A stretch of 64,000 nucleotides of DNA from Anthoceros angustus (taxonomy: Eukaryota > Streptophyta > Anthocerotopsida > Anthocerotales > Anthocerotaceae): the NCBI GenBank assembly GCA_010909165.1, contig VJWM01000007.1, positions 558,001-622,000 of the forward strand. Direction: 5' to 3'. The notes beneath the pieces are model-generated. The model had not been told where the DNA came from. It saw only the letters and a list, made by a program, of their open reading frames with translations, and searched no databases. Position 1 is the stretch's first letter, and the number at the start of each line of letters is the position of its first letter. The position numbers and the translations under genes are program-made. Positions 12,014 through 22,059 of the stretch are shown in pieces.

Positions 12014-14725
12014 CTACGACAGCGATTTCCCCGCCCACTCCCTGTTTCTTCGCTTCTCCTTAGCTTGCATTTTGTTAAACTTCTCCTTTCCCTTCTCCAG
12101 CAAAGGGTCGAAAAGCACATACTGATTTGGATCCTCATTTCTCGCCATTGAGTCCTGCGCAACATTTGCATTGTATGAGGTTGAACATTATAAAATGTAC
12201 ACTGAAAGTATGTACACTACACAAAAGTATTGGTTCGCATGAGGTTGAACACTCGTTCGCCACTAGGGACACAACCCAACGAGAAATCACACTTCCAGCT
12301 TCCAGTACCTTCTGCTTTGGATCCACCTCAAACTTCAGCTGGTGGTGCAGCCAATCATGCCCCCTTTCAATCTCGACTTCGTCGTTTGAACCAGGCTGCT
12401 TGACCTCACTTACGACCTTTGTCTGAAGCTTAGTTTTGAATTTTTCCAGCTTCGCTAATGTCTGTGAACGGACGGTGATGCCCATGAGGGTGATGCACTT
12501 GTGCAAATGAAACATCCCAGAAATCGAACATCTTAACTTTTAAAAAGAAACAGAATTGAGTGCTACATAGAGGTTTGTACACGTACTGCCTCCTCTTTGC
12601 CTTGGAGGGTGCGCTTCCGTTGCTTATACTTCTGGCGCTGCTGTTCGAGTGGCGTCAAAAGCTGGGAATCAACGTCGCTCTTGGAGTAGAGCTCTGCCTT
12701 TGCTTCAGAGCCTAAGCCTTTTTCCTTGATGACAAGTTTGTCCTTCTTACTTTTCTTTGCCAACAGTTCATCACCGCTACTATCCCTGTCTCTGTTAATA
12801 CAGGGGACGCGATCAGTCCCTGAACCACCAACATTGCTGAACACCATGATCAGTGGAGCTAAACCAAAAGGTCAGATGCAGACTGTACCTTTTGTCAGGC
12901 GGAAGCGGGGGTTTAATACTAGGCCGGTGTTTAAGAGTGCCTGCAACATTGTCATCGTCTGTGCCTGGGCATGGCAGCCGACCAAATGTTAGCAAGAAAC
13001 GACTCAGGATCATGAAACGTGGAACAGTTCATTTACACCAGCTCCTGCAACCTTTTGTAGTACTAGTCACTTTCGGTTCTTCAAACCGGCGCTTGCGCTC
13101 AAGGACTTGCTGCCTCATCTTCGAATCAAATGCATACTCAGACTCCTCATCCTCATTCCTACTTTCTTTCTTCCCAGCAGTCAGAGCTTGTCGCACAGAG
13201 GACTGCAGATCCTTCCTTCTTTTGGTTTCCTCAGGATCCTGTCATTGACAAACAACCAAAGACTCGTTGAAAGGACCTAAACATGGATTTGGAGAAAAAG
13301 GCAGGCCGAGCCACCATATCAGTCTGCACAGACACTTGTAGCACTGCAAATTACTTACCTTCTGCACATCTCCCTTCAGCAGCCGGGGATCATCAAGAAG
13401 ATCATGACTACTTCGGATTTTAGCCTTGTTAGTGGATAGAATTTGCTCCTCCTCTTCAGCCTCCTCGCCAAATGAGAGCAAGTTCAACTGCCTGGAGTGG
13501 CGTTAGAACAAAATCCGGGAAAACACTCACCCTAAAATCAACCTGCCCATCTAAGATACAGGTACATGTCTACTCACTTTTTCTTCGGAGCTTTTGTCAC
13601 TTTAGGTTCATTAGTCTCCTCAACATGTCCTAGTGAAGTTTCCTTCACCTGCCTTGGAACAATGTCCTCGAACGGATTCCAGAGCACCTGGATCAGATGA
13701 TCCACTGTCAAACACACTCATGACGTCAACTCTTTCAGTGGTGCAACTGTAGGCACCTGTAGTTACAGCGAACGCAGAAATGCATCAAAGCTCAAAAACC
13801 CTTCATAGAAATGCTCCTGGCTTGAAAACATTCGCTGTTCATCTGACACTGACAATTAAGTTCATGAACCCTTCAGCCACTTATCCAAGCTGGCAAGAAA
13901 CGCACCTCCACGGCAGTTATCTTGGGTGGCTCCACAGGACGATCGTCCGCATCAGTCTCCAGCTCCCCGATGCGCAATAGGTTGTAAATTGAATCACCTG
14001 TGATCTGGTGGAGTGCATAAACGCTATGTTAAAACAAAATACGCCTACATATCCAGCTGTGTCAAGCCTCTGATTGCAAATTATACCTTCCCAAAGATTG
14101 TGTTTTTCTTATCAAGCCAGTCAGTCCGATCTAAAGTGATGAAGAACTGGCTATTGTTGCTGTTGAAAGTCCCTGCATTTGCACAGGCAACCAACCCCCT
14201 ATGGTTGAACCGGAGCCTAGAATGGCACTCATTAGGGAAAGGTCCTCCATAGATGGTGTCACCACCTGCCATCAGTAATACAATCTTAGGACGAGCCATT
14301 CAATCAGAACAAACGCGCAAGCAACTGAAAATGAGCAAGTAGCAGACCTTTTCCGGTGCCGGTCGGATCCCCTCCTTGCACCATAAACGACTTGATAATC
14401 CGGTGAAACACAGTAGATTCATAGTAGCCCTCCAGACAAAGCTGTACGAAATTGCGAACCTGAGTTCCCACTCGACAGCACAGACCAACCACACGCAACG
14501 TCAGCTCTAGGGCACGGAAAATGGCAACGAGGACGATATCTCACACTTCACCAAGCCCCAACGAGACAAATGTCACGTTTCCAAGCTGACAACTCCTCAA
14601 ATTTGCAACAGACTTACTGCTTTGGGCGCCTCCTTAGGCCACAATTCAATGTCGAGTGGCCCAAGAGTAGTGTTGAGGACTACCTTGCCCTTCGTGGGTG
14701 GCTCCAACACATAAATTGAAGACAT
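12014..14725 (-). CDS. CWC27: CWC27/CYP57-type spliceosomal cyclophilin
   Basis: Nuclear cyclophilin of the CWC27 family, a peripheral component of the activated spliceosome. The start is [16 protein letters not shown] at 14,725. The cyclophilin domain (about residues 10-170) is spread over several exons and retains [28 protein letters not shown] and [14 protein letters not shown]. The CypA-type catalytic Arg (in FHRII), Gln, Phe and Trp are all present. Downstream come [27 protein letters not shown], a Lys/Glu-rich region ([19 protein letters not shown]) and the diagnostic C-terminal [17 protein letters not shown] followed by TAG at 12,014. About eight to ten short introns. Same strand as PFD2 (300 bp downstream) and the NTF2-like gene upstream. 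Confidence 0.92.
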
Positions 14726-14970
14726 CGTCACAAAATTTACAACGCTTTTTTGATAGCTTGAGATCCGAATCAAGAGCTTACAACGGCACTGGAAGCGATT
14801 GCACAGCCACCGCAACCTGGCCTCGGCAAACACCTTGGACCCGCGCCGGGCGGAGCCTACTTATTACCGTCGCTGATATGGCTAGCTAGTCGGGGTTGTG
14901 TGTTGCTACATATAGCGAGAATAGCCATTAGCCCATCCATGACGTTGCTCCTCCTTGCACGGCGTTTCGG

Positions 14971-15882
14971 TCACCAGATTTTTGAGAGTTGAGGGAAACG
15001 CTCCAACAGGAAGGTTACAGCCTTGATGCCCACCTGCAGTAGCACGGAATGAATGGCACTGAAAATGTTGCGCGAGAGCGAAAAGTTCAACCAGATTGCA
15101 TGCTTTACCAAGGTTGCATCGCCGGGTTTAACAGGCGACTCCACGATGTCACGGAAGTATCTGGCCAGCCAAATTGTATCTCAGCGGTGTCTAATGTCAC
15201 AAGCGGCTGGAAGAGAAGTGGCGACATAAAATCTTACTTGATTTTCCTTTCCCCTTGGACAATTTCACAACGGTAGAAGCTGCAGCCTCTGCTGAAGGGG
15301 AACGGTGTCCCTTTCCATTCTGTGTGCAGGTAAAGATAAAATACCTTCAGGCCCCAGCACAGAGGTTGCACACAGACAAGACTACCAAAGGTGTGGAACT
15401 GACCCAAATGCCAAGTCACTCCAACAGCATCAGGATCCCCTGTACTGATGTCGTCAATGACGAAGGCCAGATTTAACCCCATGCCGCCATCCGTGAACTT
15501 CTTGAACAACCCCAAAGTAGCCTGCAGAGGAGAGGATGTTCACAGGAGAAACTGGTGTGTGCGTATCTCAGGTGGGAGCAGGTCACACGTGTATGTCTCA
15601 TACCTGCTTGCCCTTGAAAGGTTCCGCAAATGTGAAGTCCTCGTACAGACAGTCGTCCGCTACGAGCTCAAGGGCGGCCTCTGGCTGACGCGTGTTGATG
15701 AGGCCGTAGAATTCCCGCACGATATCTACAGCTGGGCGCAGCTCATGGAATGATGAGTCCGGGTTGGAGCTGAGACCAACCTTGAGACGACTCACATTCC
15801 GCAACGGCACAGCAACAGGAATCCGGAACAGGGCCGGTGCGGACGTCGATGCTGCCAGGAGTCCTGGCTGGAATTTCAACAT
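14971..15882 (-). CDS. NTF2/SnoaL-like domain protein, probably plastid-targeted
   Basis: Small protein with the NTF2-like (SnoaL) cone fold found in plant chloroplast proteins of unknown function. Exon 1 (15,604-15,882) starts MLKFQPGLLAASTSAPALF, an Ala/Ser-rich transit-like leader, then VREFYGLINTRQPEAALEL and DDCLYEDFTFAEPFKG. Further exons give LGLFKKFTDG, LAFVIDDISTGDPDAVGVTW, LEWKGTPFPFSRGCSFY, YFRDIVESPVKPGDATL and a last exon VGIKAVTFLLERFPQLSKIW before TGA. For the last intron only the downstream acceptor keeps phase. Five exons in total. The fold's pocket has conserved acidic and aromatic residues but no proven substrate. The start lies 183 bp from the divergent DEAD-box gene, suggesting a shared promoter. 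Confidence 0.8.
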
Positions 15883-16064
15883 GACTCTGATGAATCCCGG
15901 TTTGTTGGGGTGGTGGAGCCTAGGGCTAGGGTGCGCAGCGAAGAAACTGTAGAGTGTATGTAAGCCACACTGTTTGTAAATAGTCTAGTCTAGGTGGTGG
16001 GCGGTGCGGGTGCAGCAGGTGCAGGTGCAAAGCGGGTGGTGGGCAGGAAGAAATTCGGGAAGGA
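15883..16064. promoter_or_regulatory. Putative bidirectional promoter
   Basis: The 182 bp between the start codons of the NTF2-like gene (-) and the DEAD-box helicase (+) must hold both 5' UTRs and core promoters. No TATA box is evident. Inference from gene layout only. Confidence 0.4.
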
Positions 16065-18189
16065 ATGCTGTCTGGGCATTGCACCAGCAACGTGTGGGCG
16101 CAGGCTCGGACGGCTCGCTTGTTTCTGGGCCGCGTGGTGCCATGGGGGGTGCGCATGATGGGCGGGGGCCCTCGGACCTTTCCCGGCGGCGTTAGCAAGT
16201 GGCAGTGGAAGAGGATGCAGGAGAAGAAGCAGCAGCAGATCGAGAAGGCCCGCCTGCTGCGGGACCGCCAGCTCTACGAGGCCAGGAGGCGCGCAGAACT
16301 CATGGCCTCCAGCCCGCAGCTGGAGAAACCGTGGGAGGCCAGCCCTAGCTCCAGCCCCGCGGCCCCGCCCCGCTCCCACTCCCGCCCCCGTTGTCTCCGA
16401 CCCGCATATCAGGGCTCTGGCCAGCAGATTCAACAAGGGCGGCGCCATGGATTTGTGGACTCGATTCGACGGCCCCGACTACTCTGATGACGATGGGGAA
16501 GCCCCTGCTGCCGCTGCCCCATCTTCTGCACGCCTGCTGCCCCGCAAGGCAGCCAAGCCCACCGGAGACAAGAAGCGCGGCAGCCCCAGCGCTGCAGCCT
16601 CGGGCTTGGCGGCCCCCGGGACCCTGTTTCCCGACTCCAAGCGGCTGCGCCCACGCTTCCTGCAGGAGAAGGCGCAGCAGATTCATACTCAGGCTCAGGA
16701 TCAGGCTCCGGATGCGGATGCGGATGCGGATGCGGATGCGGGTGGGGATGCCCCTTCTCCGTCTCACCTGTCTCAGACTCGGTTTGATTCCTTCTCCATC
16801 TCCCCCTTCTCCATCCAGGCGCTGCACACCGTGCTCAAGTACGAGCGGATGACGGTGGTGCAGGAGCAGACGTTGCCGCTGATTCTTGACGGTGTGGACC
16901 TCTTGGCTAAGGCTAAGACGGGGACGGGGAAGACCATCGCCTTCCTGCTGCCGGCTATCGAGGCCATCTTGAAGGGTCGGGGGGAGGGGCAGTTGTCCGG
17001 GAAGAGTATCAATGTGCTGGTCATCTGCCCTACCCGGGAGCTTGCAAGCCAAGCTGCAGCGGAGGCCACCACCCTGACTAAGTTCCATTCGGGCATCGGG
17101 GCGCAGGTTGTCATTGGAGGGACTAACATGTCGTCTGAGCTGAGCCGGCTCAACAGGCTTCCCTGTCAGATATTGGTGGGCACGCCCGGCAGGCTGGTGG
17201 ATCACATTCAGTCTTCGGATGGGTTTGCGCAGCGGCTGCGGGGGCTCAAGGTGCTCGTGCTGGATGAGGCGGACCAGTTGCTGGACATGGGTTTCCGGAA
17301 GAGTTTGGACACTATAATCGCCGCTTTGCCTAGGAACCGGCAGACTTTGCTTTTCTCGGCCACCATTCCCAAGGAGGTGCACAGTGTGACGCAGGTTGCG
17401 CTGAAGAAGAACCACGTGTTTGTGGACACAGTCGGGGAAGAGGACCAGGAAACGCACGCCCGGGTGGCCCAGACCTTCATGGTGGCTCCCCTGGAGCAGC
17501 AGATAGGAGTGGCGTACAGCACATTGATGGAGCATATTGCTGAGGAGCCCAATTACAAAGTGTTGGTCTTCTGCACCACTGCTCGATCCACGCAGCTCAT
17601 GGCAGAGCTGCACCGGGAATTGGGGCTCAACGTGCGGGAGATCCATTCCAGGAAGAGCCAGGCGTTCAGGACTAGGACTTCTGACGAGTTTCGGAAGTCG
17701 CAGGGTGGTATTATCATGTTCACCTCCGATGTGTCAGCCAGGGGCGTGGACTACCCAGACGTTACTCTCGTCCTACAGGTGGGCTTGCCCGCGGGGAGGG
17801 AGCAGTACATTCATAGGCTGGGAAGAACGGGTCGGGCTGGGAAAGAGGGCCAGGGTGTTCTTCTGCTTACTCCCTGGGAAGAAAATTTTGTGAAGCAGTT
17901 GAAGGATATCTCTATTTCTGCTGCACCACTTCCACGGGTTACTTCTGACACCAACAAGAAGCTGCAGCATGCTTTGGCTAAGATCAGCAATGACACCCGG
18001 GAGAAAGCCTATGCAGCATGGTTGGGCTATTACAATTCTGCCAAGAACCTCAGCTGGAATAAGGAGACTTTAGTTCAACGAGCAAACTTGTTCAGTTCAA
18101 CCATAGGCCTGAATGCTCCCCCTTACCTTACTAAGAAAACAGTACAAATGATGGGCCTACGAGGTGTTCCAGGACTGAATGTTCAGTAG
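16065..18189 (+). CDS. DEAD-box ATP-dependent RNA helicase (RH26/RH31/RH33-like)
   Basis: ATP-dependent RNA helicase, about 680 residues in my model. Exon 1 (16,065-16,330) encodes a basic leader and GGPRTFPGGVSKWQWKRM, the N-terminal signature of the plant RH26/31/33 group. A proposed 82-nt GC-rich intron (16,331-16,412, GT-AG, phase correct) joins it to ALASRFNKGGAMDLW. An acidic linker includes an Asp-Ala repeat from a GCGGAT microsatellite. Helicase motifs follow: AKTGTGKT (I), PTRELASQ (Ia), GTPGRL (Ib), DEAD in VLDEADQLLDMGF (II), SATIPKE (III), TSDVSARGVDYPDV (V), HRLGRTGRAG (VI). The leader could direct it to an organelle; that is inference. Without the intron the upstream part would be in another frame. 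Confidence 0.9.
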
Positions 18190-18329
18190 GCCAAACTAGA
18201 TTGACAATTCTTCATCTCCATTGGAGGGCCTGGACTAAGAAGGCAACTGACCAGCCTAGGTGCCCCAGAACCGGATGGTTTTCAGCTCTGGTGTAGTCGC
18301 CTTCTTGCTCAGCCTCAACAATGCACTGA

Positions 18330-18416
18330 TTATTGCACACAATTTTGTCATCGAAGCTCAAGTGTAGCCTTGTTATTGCACACAATTTTGTCATCGAAGC
18401 TCGAGTGTAGCCTTGT
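18330..18416. repeat. 43-bp tandem duplication
   Basis: Two head-to-tail copies beginning TTATTGCACACAATTTTGTC differ at about two positions, in the 3' flank of the DEAD-box gene. Confidence 0.85.
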
Positions 18417-18456
18417 GAGAGGAGCGCCCAACCTGATTATTTACCTGATTATTCTT

Positions 18457-18597
18457 CAGGCCCAACCCCCACCTTGAATCCCGCATAGGCCCAACCCCCA
18501 ACTTGAATCCCGCATAGGCCCAGCCCCACCTTGAATCCCGCATAGGCCCAGCCCCCACCTTGAATCCCGCATAGGCCCAACCCTCACCTCGAACCCG
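18457..18597. repeat. About 31-bp minisatellite, five copies
   Basis: Unit core ATAGGCCCA.CCCCCACCTT with GAATCCCGC repeated about five times with small length variation and near-identical copies. Confidence 0.85.
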
Positions 18598-18741
18598 GTT
18601 GGGCCTTCCCACCGGAGGCGCAATGACAACCGCTGTCACCACTAAATCCTCCTCTGGCTCTGCTGATAAGTTTCAGGGCTGCCCCCTTTACCCTGGTGGG
18701 CCTCCTACCCCCTAGTCTTTCCTGAGAGGGGACCGAGGTTT

Positions 18742-18861
18742 GTTCGCCTTGGGGCTGCTCGGTCCGTTCGCCTTGGGGCTGCTCGGTCCGTTCGCCTTGG
18801 GGCTGCTCGGTCCGTTCGCCTTGGGGCTGCTCGGTCCGTTCGCCTTGGGGCTACTCGGCTG
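18742..18861. repeat. 24-bp minisatellite, five copies
   Basis: Unit GTTCGCCTTGGGGCTGCT plus CGGTCC repeats five times almost perfectly. Because 24 is a multiple of three both strands stay open (minus strand reads PSSPKANG repeats), but no flanking coding signal supports a protein. Confidence 0.88.
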
Positions 18862-19240
18862 GGGCTGTTGGGGCTGTTGGGCATGTCCTTGGGGCACCGA
18901 CAAGTCCCCTCTTAACCCCGGAGGTCGGACCCACGTCCCCCCTTAACCCCGGAGGTCGGACCCAGGTCACCCCTTAATGCTAGGTTCCCATGTAGCCCGG
19001 ACCCTGAGCGTTTTTTCCAGGGATTTTTTTCCCGATTACATGTGAACGATCCCATACCGGAACTCATGACCGACAATTGCCAAGTGCCTGAAATGGGTCA
19101 TCACCAGTTCAGTACAACGGGCTGGCCTTGGGCTGTTCGCGATCGAACTCAAGTGTCGCTATGGACTTTGACAAAGCTCGGCAAGTTTCATGCTCAACAA
19201 GCAGCTACGTTTTAGGTTGAAGCTCAGGGATTGACAATCT

Positions 19241-20620
19241 ATGGCCAATGTGGAGCAAATGGTCGTCTACGGTGTAGCCCTTGCTACACTAAGTGTAGTT
19301 CGAGACTTGTCTTATTTACTGAATTACTTTGAGGGGAGTAGTGATGCTGCCATCACCGATTGCGGGCTATCTTTAAGATCTGTGAGCATGGATGACCAGA
19401 GACTTCTAGATGATGCTCTTGATAACACTGTTCTGTCATGTCAACAATTGGAGGCTGCTCTTGCAATTGCAGCCCGCACAGGACAATTACCAAGGGGATT
19501 TCTAACAGGCATTCAATTATCAACGTACTATGTGAAACCCCGCGTACAGGACATGTGGACTTTATACCTTCAAGCGGCACAAGAGGATCCAAAAAGGTTT
19601 TCCCGTTTCTATCGATTCCCATGGGCAACCTTTACGTACATCTGCAATCTAGTTCATGACGTTCTTGACCCGACTCCAGTTCCTGGATTTGTGAACATCC
19701 CAGGGAGGATTATCTCTGTGCAGAAACAGGTTGCCATTGCCTTAAGGAGACTGGCCACAGGTGATAGCTTTGTCTCTGTAGGTGAAAGCTTCGGAGTGGG
19801 ACAGTCAACTGCCTGCACAATTACTCACCGTTTTGTCAAAGCAATCATACAGAAGGCTAGGCATCACCTTGCCTAGCCATCAGCAGGTCAATTGGAGGAA
19901 GTGAAGGCAGGATTCTTTGAACGACATGGCTTCATGAACTATTGTGGTGCTATCGATGTGACCCATTTCCGGCTGGAACTACCTGTAGGAGAAAACCAAT
20001 GGGAGTATCGAGGAAGATACAAAGATTTCACAGTCGCAATGCAGGGTATCGTAGGCCCTAATAAGAAGTTCTTAGATGTAGTAACAGGCTAGCCAGGAGC
20101 TGCAAATGATACGAGAATTCTATACAACTCAGAGTTCTATCACCAAGTCAATGCAGGTGCATGGCTGAATGGACCATCCATGTTCGTGGATAACGAGGAA
20201 GTGCGAGAGTATATCATCGGAGATGCTGGCTACCCTTTGCTTCCATGGTTGATCATCCCCTTTCCTGGTCGAGGTTTGATAGCAAACAAAGAGTCTTTTA
20301 ACTTCAAGCTATCCTCTTCTCATATGGTCGTTGAGGACGCTTTCGAAGCACTGAAAAAGGTTTGGCGGATACTAGTTAGGAAAGTGTGGCAAGGCAACAT
20401 CAACTACTTCAATGCGTTGACTTATGCGTGTGTGTTACTGCACAACATTCGGATAGATCGTGGTGATGAGATAGATCCAAGACTGTTGGCAGGCGAGGAG
20501 GACGATGAAGAAGGTGGCATGCATCGAAACTTCATAGCAACTGGCCCCGGTAGTGCCGAAGGGCATAGGTTGAGAGACATCTTGATGCACATGTTATGGA
20601 GCAATGAGATGAACTCATGA
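19241..20620 (+). pseudogene. PIF/Harbinger (HARBI1-like) DDE transposase with two in-frame TAG codons
   Basis: One reading frame of 1.38 kb runs from ATG 19,241 to TGA 20,620, broken only by TAG at 19,874 and 20,090. The protein has the Harbinger N-terminal helix-turn-helix region (VAIALRRLATGDSFVSVGE, VGQSTACTITHRFVKAI) and the DDE catalytic core: D in YCGAIDVTHF, D in PGAANDTRI, E in VVEDAFEALKKVWRIL, with GDAGYPLLPWL between. Both TAGs stand where family members carry Trp before Pro (..LA*PS.., ..VTG*PG..), so each is one G-to-A step from TGG. The rest of the frame has no visible frameshift, so inactivation is recent. Cuts and reinserts DNA when intact. The partner Myb-like ORF lies convergently downstream. 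No introns. Confidence 0.9.
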
Positions 20621-20679
20621 AATAGAAACCATACGTTCAATCCTTTGTTGTTGAGAAATAAATGTTGTGTAAGTTCTAC

Positions 20680-21864
20680 CTACCCTTTCTTGATATGGGC
20701 TGCCTCTATGATAGCTGAACTAAGACTTCGAATCCCAAGAGATATGTCGGTCATTGCCTGGACCACTCCACGCCCAAATTCAGAGTTAGCTTGCAATCTT
20801 TTCTCCTCGATACACTCATACACCTCAAGTTTCTTTTGCTCCATTGCTGTAATGGATGCTATCTTGTCACGCTCTAAGTCTAAGAGTTCCTTATGCCGTT
20901 GTTTCCGATGCTTCTCAGCTTCCCTCATGGCTTCCAGTTTTGCAGCATGATTCTCCTTCATCATGGGCACCAATCCAGTGATGGTGGAGTCCTTCGATGT
21001 TTTCCTCTTTTTACCTTTCCAGGTTGAAGCATGTTCTTGCTCCCCGTCGTCTCCAAATAGTTCTGCCTGCACTTGGGGGTCCAGCTCAGGGCAACACTCA
21101 GAATCTACTTGTCTGATATTACCCGAGCTCTCAGTACCACTGTTTAGTTTAGTGCTATCAAAAGTCCCATTGGCATTGACTGCCTTGTTGCAGCAGAACA
21201 CATACATGGCTTCATACACGGTCCGAAGGAAGGCTTTGGGCAGCTTTTGAGCAATTCTCTCAGCCTTCTCCATATTCCAATAGCTGCTCCATCCTGAATT
21301 GTGACCAGGTCGCTCCCAATCTTGGACTTTATTGAAGTCCGTCATGAGAGCTTCCCAGCGATCACGGCATTGCTTCGCCGTCCTGTAAACCTTATGGCTT
21401 GCACATGAAGTTGAAATTACAGCCCATCTTGTATTGGCAGGAGTCATCTTTTCTTTCATACCGCCGTCCCTGTGCTTCATAACATCCTCCTTCCGTACAG
21501 AAACCAATATGAGCAATTCAGATTCGTCCCACCTTTTCCCTGTATTATCTTCGTCAATGAGTGATGAATCACCTTGATTTGAAGCTTGAACCCTAGACCT
21601 TTTCTTACCCTCGGCACGGTTGGGATTCACAGACGGGTTCTGAAGACCTTGCCTTTCCAGCTCAGTCTGAAATTGTGGCCTCCAAGCTGCGGAATAGCCA
21701 GGACCTTGTAAGTGCGCTGCTACATTATCCCCAGTGTGGGTTTGGAGGAGCAAAGGACCTCCTCCCTCGCTCATGCTCAAACCTGGAGCTACACCATAAG
21801 ACAAATGTTGAGATTGAGACACGTTTCTGTTAGCAATGTCTTCACAATTTGTAGCATGCTTCAC
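20680..21864 (-). CDS. Harbinger-associated Myb/SANT-like (trihelix) protein
   Basis: Intact 394-residue frame convergent with the transposase, 60 bp from its end. Autonomous PIF/Harbinger elements encode such a second protein, which helps bind the ends and carry the transposase to the nucleus. The MSANTD/trihelix domain lies around residues 108-200: GKRWDESELLILVSV, then NTRWAVIS, AKQCRDRWEALMTDFNKVQDWE and GWSSYWNM, with the spaced Trp residues of a Myb-like fold. A basic patch (WKGKKRKTSK) is a likely nuclear signal. The C-terminal third is a Lys/Glu/Arg coiled coil (HRKQRHKELLDLERDK). The frame is uninterrupted, unlike that of its partner. Confidence 0.85.
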   Translation of the reverse strand: MKHATNCEDIANRNVSQSQHLSYGVAPGLSMSEGGGPLLLQTHTGDNVAAHLQGPGYSAAWRPQFQTELERQGLQNPSVNPNRAEGKKRSRVQASNQGDSSLIDEDNTGKRWDESELLILVSVRKEDVMKHRDGGMKEKMTPANTRWAVISTSCASHKVYRTAKQCRDRWEALMTDFNKVQDWERPGHNSGWSSYWNMEKAERIAQKLPKAFLRTVYEAMYVFCCNKAVNANGTFDSTKLNSGTESSGNIRQVDSECCPELDPQVQAELFGDDGEQEHASTWKGKKRKTSKDSTITGLVPMMKENHAAKLEAMREAEKHRKQRHKELLDLERDKIASITAMEQKKLEVYECIEEKRLQANSEFGRGVVQAMTDISLGIRSLSSAIIEAAHIKKG

Positions 21865-22059
21865 ACTTGATACCTACCAGGTATGCTTGGCACATTGAAT
21901 CCAGCCGGAGGTCTTGCTGAAGTCGATAAGCGAACAAAGAGTCCTGACAATGCAATGCACGCCTGACCTCAACGCTAGAGCGATTCATGTAAAGAGGGCA
22001 ACTTGCGGCCGGATGGAAATGGCAAAATAGCAGGCGATTCACGGTCCCATATGAAAATC

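Larger units (their letters stand above)
18190..19240. other. Intergenic rich in minisatellites
   Basis: No gene supported. Contains a 43-bp duplication (18,330-18,416), a 31-bp array (18,457-18,597), a 24-bp array (18,742-18,861) and a 27-bp doublet (about 18,911-18,968). The text around 18,600-18,700 weakly resembles 34,960-35,060 (CACCACTAA.TCCTCCTC), hinting at a shared retroelement-derived sequence. Confidence 0.5.

Noticed and set aside
16345-17646. 433-codon minus-strand frame opposite the DEAD-box helicase
   Set aside because: It is the antisense shadow of a GC-rich helicase coding region; its sequence is low-complexity and matches no family.
19241-20620. Reassigned or read-through TAG codon in the Harbinger transposase
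   Set aside because: Both TAGs are single-step changes from conserved Trp codons, no read-through context is seen, and nearby nuclear genes use TAG as a normal stop (CWC27). A pseudogene is simpler.
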